Positions 35,978 through 44,859 of a stretch of DNA of 64,000 nt are shown here, one piece after another. The notes beneath the pieces were generated by a model. The model was not told the origin of the DNA, did not search any database, and saw only the letters and a program-made list of their open reading frames with translations. Each line of letters opens with the position of its first letter. Position 1 is the first letter of the stretch. Origin of the DNA: Methanogenium sp. S4BF (GTDB taxonomy: Archaea > Halobacteriota > Methanomicrobia > Methanomicrobiales > Methanomicrobiaceae); NCBI RefSeq assembly GCF_029633965.1, contig NZ_CP091277.1, positions 1,423,940 to 1,487,939 of the forward strand, given 5' to 3'. A program made the position numbers and the translations under genes.

Positions 35978-37504
35978 TCAGGCATCCGCCGGATATGCCG
36001 TCCCTGCCGCATCCAGTGCCTTCAGCAGTTCATCTGCCGACGGAAAACGGTCAGCGGGATTCTTCTCCAGGCACCGCAGAATAAGTGCATCCAGCGGCTT
36101 CAGGGACGGATTATGGGAAGAGGGAGGCTGCGGTTTATGCTCCAGGATGGCAGCCGTCATCTCGCCCACACCGGTTTCGGAGAACGGGCGGACACCGGTC
36201 ACACATTCATAGAATACCACACCCACCCCGTAGATGTCGGTCCGTTTATCCGGCGACCCGAACCGGGTAGGGGCAATCTGCTCCGGGGCCGCGTAGTTCA
36301 GTGAGAAACCAGGGGGAGTTGTTTCATGCCCTTCGGTGAGCACGGTCCCCAGCCCCCAGTCGGTAATCTTCGCCATTCCCTCAGCGGTGATAAGAATATT
36401 CTGCGGTTTGATGTCCCGGTGGATGATGCCGTTTGCATGCGCATACGCGATGCCCTCCGTAATGCCGCGGATAACAGCCACTGCCTCTGCAGGGTCCAGC
36501 GGGAGGGGGCGGGCGGCAAGCGATCCCGGCAGATACTCCATCTCGACAAAGGGAACCGGCAGGATGTTCACCGAGAAGAGGGTCACAATATTCGTGTGGG
36601 AGAGATGTTCCCAGATGCGCATCTCTTTTAAAAACATCTTCCCGGTCACCTCATCAAAACTGATCGGAACTTTCACCGCCACTTCCTCTCCGTCACAACG
36701 CCGTTTTGCACTGAAAACCCGTGCAATACCTCCTTTGCCGATAAACCTGACATTCTGGTAGCGTTCGTTGAGCGGCAACGGGAAATACGTTGAGCCCGGT
36801 GAGCTGTTCATCACGGCTGCTTCATCGGAAAAGGACCGGGAAGACCACGACGATGTCACGGCAACAGTCTCATCAGCTGATCCGGCCGCCCCTTCATTCC
36901 GGGGGCCATCCGCCATCTGCCGTTTCCCTGCAATAAGCCGGTACAGCAATGCACCACCGGCAGCTGCAAGAATGCCGACAACAACGAACAGCAGCACCGG
37001 GTCGACCCCGTACCGGTTCAGATACTGAATCAGACCGGCCCCTTCATTCGCACGGGATGACCCCTGAGGTGCCTGAGTCATCTGTGCAGGCCCACCGTCC
37101 TCCCGAACGGTCAGGTTCGTCTGATTTGTCTGGACGGCCCGGGTTGTTTCAGCCGGCGGGAACAGAACAGGCAGGGACCCCTGCACATCGTCTGTGTCAT
37201 ACGGCAGAACCTCCGTAGCATTACCGGAAAGAAGGCCGCGCCGCATTGCATCCATCGGACCCGCATCAGATGTCCGGTTGTTTGAACCCGGCGTCATACG
37301 GTGGGTTGCCTCAGGCTGAAGCACCACTTCCCCGGTCTGTGCGGAGCTGATCGCCGTCAGATTTTCCCCGGCATCATATCCCCGCCCATCAGGCGCCTCA
37401 CCCATCGCAGCAGCACCGGCACCCGTGCAGAGTGCGGCGGCAAGTATGCCGGCACAGAGCAGCATGAACCAGAACCGGAAACTACCCCTCTCAGACAGTA
37501 TCAA
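35978..37504 (-). CDS. Membrane Ser/Thr protein kinase (PknB-like, Hanks type)
   Basis: 508 residues. N-terminal signal or membrane helix (about 10-33), an external region of about 135 residues with several N-x-S/T sites, and a second helix at about 169-192. The kinase domain spans about 248-498: glycine loop GKGGIARV, Lys278 in VAVKV, Glu294, HRDIKPQN at 362-369, the metal motif as DWG (382-384) instead of DFG, and APE at 406-408. All catalytic residues are present, so it should be active, with the kinase inside and a sensor outside. Its start overlaps the stop of the HTH-FHA gene, so both come from one transcript. The FHA domain is its likely partner. Confidence 0.92.
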   Translation of the reverse strand: MILSERGSFRFWFMLLCAGILAAALCTGAGAAAMGEAPDGRGYDAGENLTAISSAQTGEVVLQPEATHRMTPGSNNRTSDAGPMDAMRRGLLSGNATEVLPYDTDDVQGSLPVLFPPAETTRAVQTNQTNLTVREDGGPAQMTQAPQGSSRANEGAGLIQYLNRYGVDPVLLFVVVGILAAAGGALLYRLIAGKRQMADGPRNEGAAGSADETVAVTSSWSSRSFSDEAAVMNSSPGSTYFPLPLNERYQNVRFIGKGGIARVFSAKRRCDGEEVAVKVPISFDEVTGKMFLKEMRIWEHLSHTNIVTLFSVNILPVPFVEMEYLPGSLAARPLPLDPAEAVAVIRGITEGIAYAHANGIIHRDIKPQNILITAEGMAKITDWGLGTVLTEGHETTPPGFSLNYAAPEQIAPTRFGSPDKRTDIYGVGVVFYECVTGVRPFSETGVGEMTAAILEHKPQPPSSHNPSLKPLDALILRCLEKNPADRFPSADELLKALDAAGTAYPADA

Positions 37505-38361
37505 TTCTCAGTTACCTCTCCACCTGATGCATCCCCCTGAATGAAGAGAAACCGTGCCCCCTTCATGCCCCGTGCCAGTTCAAGTACATCCCCGTCTTTC
37601 AGCGGATGCGCTGCACCCGGATGAACCTGCAGATCATTGATATATGAACCGCTGGTGCTTCTGCAGTCCTCATACGTCCACCCGGATTCACCTTTCCTGA
37701 TGACCCCGTGGGGCCTGGAGACACGGGTTACTGCCTCATAACGCCGGGAAAGAACAATCTCTGCATCCGGGCGGGCAGGCGAGGCAGGAATATACCGGGC
37801 AGGGGCATCCGGCCCGTCTGCAGGTGCAACCCCGCTGCCCGACGCATCGGCCCTGCCGATATGCACTCTCACATCAGTAAGGGGAAAGACAACCGCCTCA
37901 TCGGTCTCTTCCGGCATCACGAGGACCGGGGAGTCACCCGCATACTCAGCGGCCACCATCCGGCGCGTCTCCTCCGCCTTCTCAGCAAAGGCGCCGCCGG
38001 TGATTCTCACATCAATGTTGCTGAAGAAGCCAAGGTTTCTGATGACTGATTCCATCCCGCCTGAGACCAGCGAATATTTCCAGACCGGAAGGGCACCTTT
38101 GGACGTACACCGCCCGATGCCTGCCTTTTTCTGTACCACACCGGTATTCAGGAGTTTGACCATGTGCTTTTTCGTATTTTCATAGCTTGTCCGGATATGA
38201 CCGGCAATCTCCCTGAGTTCCATCGGCCCTGCTTCCAGCACCTTCAGAATCTTCAGTCGCGTGGGATTTGAGAGCGCATTCAGGTATTCAGACAGGTCAG
38301 CATAGTATTCCGGATCATCTGCCGCCACCACCGTCTCGTTCATCGGATCGTTGTTCTGCAT
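37501..38361 (-). CDS. ArsR-like winged-helix / FHA-domain transcription regulator
   Basis: 286 residues. A winged-helix domain at about 21-80 (LSNPTRLKILKVLEAGPMELREIA) resembles ArsR-type regulators. A middle region (about 85-160) is followed by an FHA domain at about 160-275 with GR in HIGR, S-x-x-H in SRPHG and N in STSGSYIND, the phosphothreonine-binding residues. It would bind a phosphorylated Thr, most simply on the kinase encoded next. A good ribosome site (GAGGTGA) precedes the ATG and overlaps the end of a 20-codon ORF. The operon promoter carries a perfect 10-bp inverted repeat also found before two secreted-protein genes, which this protein may bind. Confidence 0.9.
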   Translation of the reverse strand: MQNNDPMNETVVAADDPEYYADLSEYLNALSNPTRLKILKVLEAGPMELREIAGHIRTSYENTKKHMVKLLNTGVVQKKAGIGRCTSKGALPVWKYSLVSGGMESVIRNLGFFSNIDVRITGGAFAEKAEETRRMVAAEYAGDSPVLVMPEETDEAVVFPLTDVRVHIGRADASGSGVAPADGPDAPARYIPASPARPDAEIVLSRRYEAVTRVSRPHGVIRKGESGWTYEDCRSTSGSYINDLQVHPGAAHPLKDGDVLELARGMKGARFLFIQGDASGGEVTEN

Positions 38362-38365
38362 TCCG

Positions 38366-38428
38366 TCACCTCACTTCCCGGACTCTGTCATATACCTGTA
38401 TACCAGCACCTGTAACAATATCCATCAT
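38366..38428 (-). CDS. Possible 20-residue leader peptide before the HTH-FHA gene
   Basis: ATG 38428 is preceded at 5 bases by GGAGGT, a strong ribosome site. The frame encodes MMDIVTGAGIQVYDRVREVR, and its TGA lies inside the ribosome site of the regulator. Translation could be coupled or regulatory. Too short for family comparison; real expression is uncertain. Confidence 0.4.
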   Translation of the reverse strand: MMDIVTGAGIQVYDRVREVR

Positions 38429-38704
38429 TGATACCTCCAGTATACGGTCTTCCCGGGTGCCCTGCCGCCTCCCGTGCACCCGGCATCTGACCCTGATATA
38501 CAGGACAAAAACACCGTGTCAGGCGCCAATTCAGCACCGGCCCCGTTTCCGGATAGGAATACGACCGGGATTCATCCGTCGTTTTTCGCCTGCATGTACC
38601 AGACACAGCAGGCACATTCAGAGACACAGGCGATATCCCCGACATCTCCTCCATGACTACCGCTATAGGAAGATGCAGATGAGAAGAAGTACGGCAGGAC
38701 GGCC
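38429..38704. other. Long leader of the HTH-FHA/kinase operon
   Basis: From the expected start near 38682 to the regulator ATG is about 320 bases. An 88-residue minus-strand frame (38388-38654) lies in it but has atypical codon use and overlaps the 20-codon ORF in another frame. It may simply be untranslated. Confidence 0.4.
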
Positions 38705-38757
38705 AATAAAACTATACAGCGGGAACAGTTCTGGTATGGAACCGGATGGTTCCATAC
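38705..38757 (-). promoter_or_regulatory. Operator-TATA promoter of the HTH-FHA/kinase operon
   Basis: Perfect inverted repeat GTATGGAACC / GGTTCCATAC around a 4-base centre (38734-38757). On the minus strand TCCGGTTC is followed exactly 28 nt later by TTTATT (38705-38710), the same geometry as before the two secreted-protein genes. Confidence 0.72.
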
Positions 38758-38807
38758 ATCCGCCCCGCATTCATACCAGCAGCGAATAACCGATGCTTAA
38801 ACCAGCA

Positions 38808-39368
38808 TCAGTTCGCGGCGTCTTTCTCTTCTGCAAGAAGGAACTCAAGGACCTTGCCCATTGCTTCATACAGGCCGGATTCATCCTTTGCGTACTGCTG
38901 CATCGCCTTGTAGAGCATCACTGCCGGCTCAAACCCGTACAGGGCAATCGCGTCCTCCGTAGAGAGGTCTTTTTTATACACATCGATTAAAAACCCGTCA
39001 CTGCTGTACATCAGTTCAGAGAATACACCTTCTGCATCCAGTACGAGATACTGGTTGTCCACCTTTTTTGTGGTGTCATCCGGCCGGTAGGGCAGCGGAT
39101 CCGTCTTGCCGAGAATCAGCATCTTCTGGTCAAAATACACCGTATCATAGAGTTCGCCCTTTCCGTCCTTCTTCCCCCTGAGCATCATCGAGAGGCCCGC
39201 TTTCGGGACAAGTGCCGCGGCATCTGCCGCAAGACGCGAGATCAGGCTCTCAACTTTCGCATGAATCTCAGGAGAGAGGGCATCCACCCCTTCTGTGCTC
39301 TTCTTTGCACAGGCAACTGCTGCCTGAAATCCCTCTTCAATCTTCTCTATATCGCATGAACCCTGCAT
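38808..39368 (-). CDS. Conserved cytoplasmic protein of unknown function
   Basis: 186 residues from ATG 39368 (an upstream in-frame TTG at 39386 is less likely). No signal peptide or membrane segment. The helical N-terminal half contains EKIEEGFQAAVACAKK; the middle has beta character (GELYDTVYFDQKMLILGK), and the C-terminal half is helical and acidic. No Shine-Dalgarno is evident, so the message may be leaderless. I do not recognise the family. It follows the methylthiotransferase cluster on the same strand but is separated by about 100 bases from the promoter of that region. Confidence 0.65.
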   Translation of the reverse strand: MQGSCDIEKIEEGFQAAVACAKKSTEGVDALSPEIHAKVESLISRLAADAAALVPKAGLSMMLRGKKDGKGELYDTVYFDQKMLILGKTDPLPYRPDDTTKKVDNQYLVLDAEGVFSELMYSSDGFLIDVYKKDLSTEDAIALYGFEPAVMLYKAMQQYAKDESGLYEAMGKVLEFLLAEEKDAAN

Positions 39369-39464
39369 GTGTGGATCGTTATACAAAAAGAGGTATTAAC
39401 CCTTCGCAAATAGTGAACCGGTACGAGGTCACGCAGAAGACAAAAGATAAGGCGGGAAGGAAAT

Positions 39465-40676
39465 TCAGACAGGTGCTGCCATCAGGTAATGACGGCGGTG
39501 CCCGGTAACCTTCACCCGAAGCCGGGTGCCCAGCGGGATCTCCTGTGGTATGACAATATTCTGGTAGGTGGCATCCCGTGCGATGACCGTCCCGTTCTTC
39601 TTCTGCTCGGTGACAAGCACCGAAAGCTCCCGTCCGATCCAGCGGAGGTTCTCTTCATCATAGATGCGTTCCGTGAGATGGGTAAGGGCACGGGACCGCT
39701 CCTTTTTGACCCAGTCGGGATGGTCGTGATACTGAGCGGCCGGCGTTCCCTCCCGGACCGAAAAACGGGTGATATTTACCTTGGTCGGGCGCACCCGGCC
39801 AAGCATCTCCAGTGTTTCATCAAACTCACGGCATCCTTCCGTGGGAAACCCTGCAATGATGTCTGTTGAAACCCGCACATCAGGAATTTCCGCACGAAAC
39901 GCCGCCACTACCGTTTCGAACTCCGCTGCCGTATACCCGCGGTTCATAGAGGCAAGGACGGCATCTGAACCCGACTGCACCGGCAGATGCACAAACCCGA
40001 AGATCTTTTCATGGGCAAAGGCAGGTGCGAGACGGTCGATGATCCGTCCGGCGGTCGCCGGGTTCATCATGCCGACCCGGAGACGGAAATCACCCTTTGC
40101 ACCGGCAATCCGCTCCAGCAGATCGGCAAGGTCTGTTCCCAGATCCATCCCCCAGGCACTTACATCCTGTCCGGTGAGCTGAATTTCATAGGCGCCTCCG
40201 GCCGCGAGCCGTTCTACCTCAGCAACGATTGCATCCGCTGAAAAACTCTTCAGCGGGCCGCGGGCCGCACGGGTGATGCAGTAGCTGCATGCACCGAGAC
40301 AGCCGGTGCCGGTCTGGACCACACCGGTGTGGGGATCCGTCATCGCCCCCACTTCAGGACATGTCATATACATCTCCTCCGGCAGAATCAGGTGCAGATC
40401 AGGGAATGTTTCCAGAAGTATTTCACGCTGGACCACCGGCATGCACCCGGTGACCACAATCTCCTTTCCGGCATATGCCCGGATACGGCGCAGCATCGCC
40501 CGTTCGGTTGCCCCGACAACCGTGCAGGTGTTGAGGATGATGCACTCCGCCTCCTCAGCAGGCACCCTGACACACCCCTGCCGTTCCGCAAGAGCAATAA
40601 TCTTCTCCGTATCGGCATGATTGAACGTACAGCCGTATGATTCGACGTGGATGGTCTTGTCTCGCAGGGTATCCAT
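39465..40676 (-). CDS. Archaeal/eukaryotic-type tRNA threonylcarbamoyladenosine methylthiotransferase
   Basis: 403 residues from ATG 40676, preceded by GGAG at a good distance; the longer frame overlaps the GNAT gene end. It has the N-terminal UPF0004 domain (VESYGCTFNHADTE, NTCTVVGATERAM), the radical-SAM motif C-x3-C-x2-C (CLGACSYCIT) and a C-terminal TRAM domain (GTRLRVKVTGHRRHYL). This class, like human CDKAL1, adds a methylthio group to t6A37 of tRNA. Probably the last gene downstream of the aromatic amino acid operon. Confidence 0.93.
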   Translation of the reverse strand: MDTLRDKTIHVESYGCTFNHADTEKIIALAERQGCVRVPAEEAECIILNTCTVVGATERAMLRRIRAYAGKEIVVTGCMPVVQREILLETFPDLHLILPEEMYMTCPEVGAMTDPHTGVVQTGTGCLGACSYCITRAARGPLKSFSADAIVAEVERLAAGGAYEIQLTGQDVSAWGMDLGTDLADLLERIAGAKGDFRLRVGMMNPATAGRIIDRLAPAFAHEKIFGFVHLPVQSGSDAVLASMNRGYTAAEFETVVAAFRAEIPDVRVSTDIIAGFPTEGCREFDETLEMLGRVRPTKVNITRFSVREGTPAAQYHDHPDWVKKERSRALTHLTERIYDEENLRWIGRELSVLVTEQKKNGTVIARDATYQNIVIPQEIPLGTRLRVKVTGHRRHYLMAAPV

Positions 40677-40705
40677 AAGTGCTCCGTTTTTGCAGAAATA
40701 CCGTT

Positions 40706-41203
40706 TCACCGGCAGGGTGATAATGATGAGGTTTGGGCAGTATTCAGGATCTTTTTCATAATCAGACGGTCTTCCCCTTCCCCAAAATACCCGCAAACAG
40801 TCTCTGTGACGATAAAACCAAGGGAGTCATACAGGGAGCGGGCAGGCCGGTTTTCCGGGTGTACCGAGAGGAACAGTTCCGGGATACCGGCCGCCTCAAC
40901 CCGCATAAGCAGGGCCTGCATCAGGGCGCGGCCCACTCCCCGCCCGCGATGGGAGGGCAGCACCCCGAGCCGAAGGACCCATGCCGCCGTACTGCCGCCG
41001 GTGACAGGCGCACCGATGGTGTAGCCGCATACCTGACCCTCACAGACGGCACAGAGAAACGTTGACCCGTACAGGGCCCCTGCCTGCCGGATAAATACCG
41101 CACCTGCATAGGGTTCGTTTCTCCCCATCCCGTTCAGGGCGCAGGCGGCGGCAAAGTCGTCATCGGTATACCGCCGGATGATGATACCGGAGTCTTCTGT
41201 CAT
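40706..41203 (-). CDS. GNAT acetyltransferase (RimI-like)
   Basis: 165 residues. N-terminal IIIRRYTDDDF, acetyl-CoA loop VLPSHRGRGVGRALM, and ENRPARSLYDSLGF, typical of RimI-type N-terminal acetyltransferases. ATG 41203 is chosen because GAGGAT precedes it and the extra upstream frame overlaps aroC. It starts 13 bases after the aroC stop and is likely co-transcribed. Substrate unknown; ribosomal or other protein N-termini are likely. Confidence 0.87.
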   Translation of the reverse strand: MTEDSGIIIRRYTDDDFAAACALNGMGRNEPYAGAVFIRQAGALYGSTFLCAVCEGQVCGYTIGAPVTGGSTAAWVLRLGVLPSHRGRGVGRALMQALLMRVEAAGIPELFLSVHPENRPARSLYDSLGFIVTETVCGYFGEGEDRLIMKKILNTAQTSSLSPCR

Positions 41204-41216
41204 CGTATCCTCATCC

Positions 41217-42218
41217 TCACTGTGGCCGGGATGCCAGAATGACATCCTGTTCACAGAGCGCGTCTGCAAGAACAAGAGCAAGCATGCTCTCTGCAACAAC
41301 TCCTATCCGCGGAACGATACAGGGGTCATGCCGGCCCTGCACCGTGACGGTAGTGTCCTTCAGATCAAGAGTGACCGTCTGCTGCGGTTGTGCGATGGAA
41401 GGGGTCGGTTTCACCGCAATCCGCACAACCACCGGCGCACCGGTCGAGATCCCGCCGAGGATACCGCCTGCATGGTTGGACAGATATCCGGCAGAGGTTA
41501 TGGCATCATTATGGGCCGACCCCCGCATACGGGCCGCGGCAAACCCGGAGCCAATCTCTACGCCCTTTACCGCACCGATGGAGAACATAGCATGGGCAAT
41601 CTCCGCATCCAGTTTTCCGGCCGCAGGAGCACCAAGCCCCGGCGGGCACCCGCTGGCGGTCACTTCCAGAATCCCGCCCACCGAGTCATGCTCCTCTTTC
41701 GCACGGAGGATGGTCGCCTCAAAGCGGTCCGGTGAGGACTCACCGCCGATCTCACAGATCCTGCTTTCGATGCAGATGCCCCGCCGGAGAAGCACCTGCA
41801 TCGCAAGCGCTCCGGCCATCACCCGTGCAACGGTCTCCCGGCCGGAACTCCGGCCGCCGCCCCGGTGATCCCTGCACCCGTACTTCTGGTGATAGGCAAG
41901 GTCGGCATGCCCCGGCCGGGCCGTATCACGGAGGGTGTCATATGCACTGCTCTGTGCATCCCGGTTGCGCACGATCATCGCCACCGGCATACCCGTCGTC
42001 TCGCCTTCAAAGACCCCCGAGAGGATCTCGACCTCATCCGGCTCCTGCCGGGGCGAGGTCAGGGGACTTTGCCCCGGCCGCCGCCGTTCCATCAGTGGCT
42101 GCAGGTCTTCAGTGCCAAAGGGCACCTGCGGGGGGCACCCGTCAACAACCACGCCCAGCGCCGGCCCGTGACTCTCGCCAAACATCGTGCAGCGGAAATA
42201 TCGTCCAAACGTATTCAT
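41217..42218 (-). CDS. aroC: Chorismate synthase
   Basis: 333 residues, the normal archaeal size. It converts EPSP to chorismate with reduced FMN. Signatures: GESHGPALGVVVDGCPP near the start, RQEPDEVEILSGVFEG, and the conserved Arg-rich GGGRSSGRETVARV. Its start overlaps the stop of aroK-aroE by 4 bases. Last core gene of the shikimate cluster. Confidence 0.96.
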   Translation of the reverse strand: MNTFGRYFRCTMFGESHGPALGVVVDGCPPQVPFGTEDLQPLMERRRPGQSPLTSPRQEPDEVEILSGVFEGETTGMPVAMIVRNRDAQSSAYDTLRDTARPGHADLAYHQKYGCRDHRGGGRSSGRETVARVMAGALAMQVLLRRGICIESRICEIGGESSPDRFEATILRAKEEHDSVGGILEVTASGCPPGLGAPAAGKLDAEIAHAMFSIGAVKGVEIGSGFAAARMRGSAHNDAITSAGYLSNHAGGILGGISTGAPVVVRIAVKPTPSIAQPQQTVTLDLKDTTVTVQGRHDPCIVPRIGVVAESMLALVLADALCEQDVILASRPQ

Positions 42219-43597
42219 CCCAGTATCTCCCGTATCATATCAGCGTCTGCGCCGATGCCGGTAAACAGGCGCATCTGTTCCTGTGCCTGATACACAAACA
42301 TCTCTGTGCCACGGATACACCGGCAGCCCACGGCCCGTGCATTCCTCAGCAGCAGGGTCTCCGGCGGCGTATAGACCAGATCAAAGACCGTATGGTGCGC
42401 CCGCAGATCACCTGCCGCAAGCAGACTGCCGCCGCGCCCCTCCATGCCCACCGGCGTTGCGTTCACAATCACATCCGTCCTCTCAGGGTTATACGCGTCA
42501 TGCGCACCGTATTCACACCCGAAAGAGCGGGCAATGCTGCGGGCCCGGTCCGGCGACCGGTTCAGCACAGTGACCGCCATCCCAAGGTCCTGCAGGGCAT
42601 AAACTGCCGCACGGGCGGCACCCCCGGCGCCGAATACCACCGCATCACCTGGCGGGGTGCCTGCAAGCGGCTGGCGGATTCCGGTCCAGTCGGTATTTGC
42701 GCCGGTCCACCCGTCACCGCACCGCACCATCGTATTCACCGCACCGATCGCACAGGCGTCTGCTGTGATCTCATCACAGTATTGCATAACATCTGATTTG
42801 AACGGAATGGTCACGGAAAGCCCTTTCACTCCGGCCGCCCGGACCGCCGCCATGATGGCACCCAGGTCGGGCCAGTCAATACGGGTATAGACACCATCCA
42901 CCCCGCAGGCGGCAAAGAGTGCGGTGAAGAGCTCAGGGCTCCTGCTGTGCAGACAGGGGCTGCCGATAACCGCAAAAAGACCGTGCAGGGGCATGCCCTC
43001 CACTCTGCAGAGGCGCTCTCCGGTCATCTCCCATTCATTCCTGTCCATCCGCGTCTGCTGCAGGAATGCGACAAGTGCCCTGCACGCCGCACCTGACTCA
43101 CGCTCTTTCACAAATGCCTGAATCCGGCTGACGGCTTCAGCATGGGAGAGCGCACCGGTATCAATGCAGAAATCTGCCGCCCCCCGGTACAGCGGCAGCC
43201 GGGCGTTCCTGACAGCAATGACCTCTTCGGTGTGGGACAGACCGGTTAACGGAGGACGGGTGCTTCTGTATGTCCGGGCCGCAAGGACAGCTGCATCTGC
43301 ATCCAGAAATACGGTGAGACTCCCGGCGCGGAGTGCCTGCACATTGCCGCCCGAAAGGACCGCACCGCCGCCCGTTGCAGCCACCACACCGTCCGGCGGC
43401 AGTGATCGGATGGCCGCAGTCTCTGCCGTTCGGAATGCAGATTCACCCCGCTCTGCAAAGATGGCGGGGATAGACATCCCTTCTGCCGCCTCCACCATCG
43501 CATCGGTGTCACAGAACCGATAGCCCATGGCCTCTGCGAGGAGGGCACCGATGGTCGTCTTCCCGCTGCCCCGGGGGCCGATGAGAACAACTCTCAC
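42215..43597 (-). CDS. Shikimate kinase (P-loop) / shikimate dehydrogenase fusion
   Basis: 460 residues. The first about 170 are a bacterial-type P-loop shikimate kinase: Walker A GPRGSGKTTIG, FCDTDAMVE, ESAFRTAE and the substrate loop ATGGGAVL. Most archaea use an unrelated GHMP-type kinase instead. From about 195 a full AroE follows: GSPCLHSRSPELF, the catalytic Lys in SVTIPFKSD, Asn in GAVNTM, ANTDWTG, and the NADP loop GAGGAARAAVYAL. The start is GTG 43597, which overlaps the aroA stop (GTGA) and has a purine-rich site before it; the longer ORF to 43654 lies inside aroA. It performs two steps, dehydroshikimate to shikimate and shikimate to its 3-phosphate. Confidence 0.93.
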   Translation of the reverse strand: MRVVLIGPRGSGKTTIGALLAEAMGYRFCDTDAMVEAAEGMSIPAIFAERGESAFRTAETAAIRSLPPDGVVAATGGGAVLSGGNVQALRAGSLTVFLDADAAVLAARTYRSTRPPLTGLSHTEEVIAVRNARLPLYRGAADFCIDTGALSHAEAVSRIQAFVKERESGAACRALVAFLQQTRMDRNEWEMTGERLCRVEGMPLHGLFAVIGSPCLHSRSPELFTALFAACGVDGVYTRIDWPDLGAIMAAVRAAGVKGLSVTIPFKSDVMQYCDEITADACAIGAVNTMVRCGDGWTGANTDWTGIRQPLAGTPPGDAVVFGAGGAARAAVYALQDLGMAVTVLNRSPDRARSIARSFGCEYGAHDAYNPERTDVIVNATPVGMEGRGGSLLAAGDLRAHHTVFDLVYTPPETLLLRNARAVGCRCIRGTEMFVYQAQEQMRLFTGIGADADMIREILG

Positions 43598-44859
43598 AGG
43601 ATGCCCCCTTCCCGGAGTGCGTCCCAGAATCCGGGGTAGGACTTCTGCACACATCCCGGATGCAGGATCCCCACATCACCCCGCTTCAGGGCAACCACCG
43701 CAGCACTCATTGCAGTCCGGTGATCATCCTCCGGATCGATGATGCCGCCGCCCGGCAGCCTGCCGGGGGTAATGGTGACGGCATTGTCCGACACATTCGC
43801 TGCCGCACCGCCGAGGGCCGCAATACGCACCACAGCCGCAAGCCGGTCACTCTCCTTGACACGCAGATTCCGGATGCCGGTGATGGTGGTCGGCCCGTCT
43901 GCAAAGGGTGCCACGGCGGCAAGCGTCAGGACCACGTCCGGCGCGTCACCCATGGCGGTCGTGATGCCCCGGAGCCTGCCGTCTGATGTGACCGTGACAG
44001 AGTCGGCACCTGATGTGACCCGGCACCCCATCTGTTCAAGCAGACTGAGAAACACCCGGTCACCCTGGCAGGAAGCGGGATTCAGGTGGGTGACCTCCAC
44101 CGTTCCGGTGCAGACGGCCGCCATGGCAAAGAAGTACGAGGCAGAGGAGTAGTCTCCCTCCACCGTATACGATGCGGGTGCATACCCGTCCGGAGATACG
44201 GAGAAACAGCGGTATCCCTCCCTCTTTACCGGAGCCCCGAAGGTGGCCATCACCTCCGCGGTGATATCAAGATACGCCCGTGACGCCGGTTCCAGAGGAG
44301 TGGTGATCACAGACTCTGTGGCACCGCACGGCGCCGCCATCAGGGCAGACGAGAGGAACTGGCTGCTTGCGGAGGCATCAATCTCCATTTTTCCTCCCCG
44401 GAATACCCCATCCACGCAGACCGGTGGAAACCCGGGCTCCTTCAGGTACCGGATCCTCCCCCCGATGGTATTCAGCGCATCCACCAGGGGTGCAACCGGC
44501 CGCTGCTGCATCCGGGTACTCCCCGTCAGGCGTACCGGTGCATCTGCCAGAAGTGCAAGGGACACGAGCATCCGCATGGACGTCCCGGAGCTGCGGCAGT
44601 CGATAGTGCATCCCGGGGATGCGGAGAAGTTCCCTCCCGTACCCCCCACCACCAGGTCACCGGTGTCCGTAATCGCTGCCCCGAGCTGCCGGAGGGCGGT
44701 GATGGTCACCCCGGTATCCTCTGACTGCAGGGGGCTGCGGACAACAGACCTGCCATCTGCACATGCGGCCGCGATGAGCGCCCGGTGCGTATAGCTCTTT
44801 GAGGCCGGTGCTCTGATACGGGCGTCAATTCCGGAGACGGCCGACAGGCGGAGGCTCAT
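43594..44859 (-). CDS. aroA: 3-Phosphoshikimate 1-carboxyvinyltransferase (EPSP synthase)
   Basis: 421 residues. It joins phosphoenolpyruvate to shikimate 3-phosphate. Motifs: PASKSYTHRALIAA, SGTSMRMLVSLALL, a DYSSASYFFAMA segment and RVKESDRLAAVV near the C-terminus. Overlaps the pheA stop by 4 bases and the aroK-aroE start by 4 bases. Confidence 0.96.
   Translation of the reverse strand: MSLRLSAVSGIDARIRAPASKSYTHRALIAAACADGRSVVRSPLQSEDTGVTITALRQLGAAITDTGDLVVGGTGGNFSASPGCTIDCRSSGTSMRMLVSLALLADAPVRLTGSTRMQQRPVAPLVDALNTIGGRIRYLKEPGFPPVCVDGVFRGGKMEIDASASSQFLSSALMAAPCGATESVITTPLEPASRAYLDITAEVMATFGAPVKREGYRCFSVSPDGYAPASYTVEGDYSSASYFFAMAAVCTGTVEVTHLNPASCQGDRVFLSLLEQMGCRVTSGADSVTVTSDGRLRGITTAMGDAPDVVLTLAAVAPFADGPTTITGIRNLRVKESDRLAAVVRIAALGGAAANVSDNAVTITPGRLPGGGIIDPEDDHRTAMSAAVVALKRGDVGILHPGCVQKSYPGFWDALREGGIL

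Noticed and set aside
38388-38654. 88-codon minus-strand frame in the leader of the HTH-FHA operon
   Set aside because: Codon use is atypical, no domain is visible, and it overlaps the better-supported 20-codon ORF in another frame. Not excluded completely.
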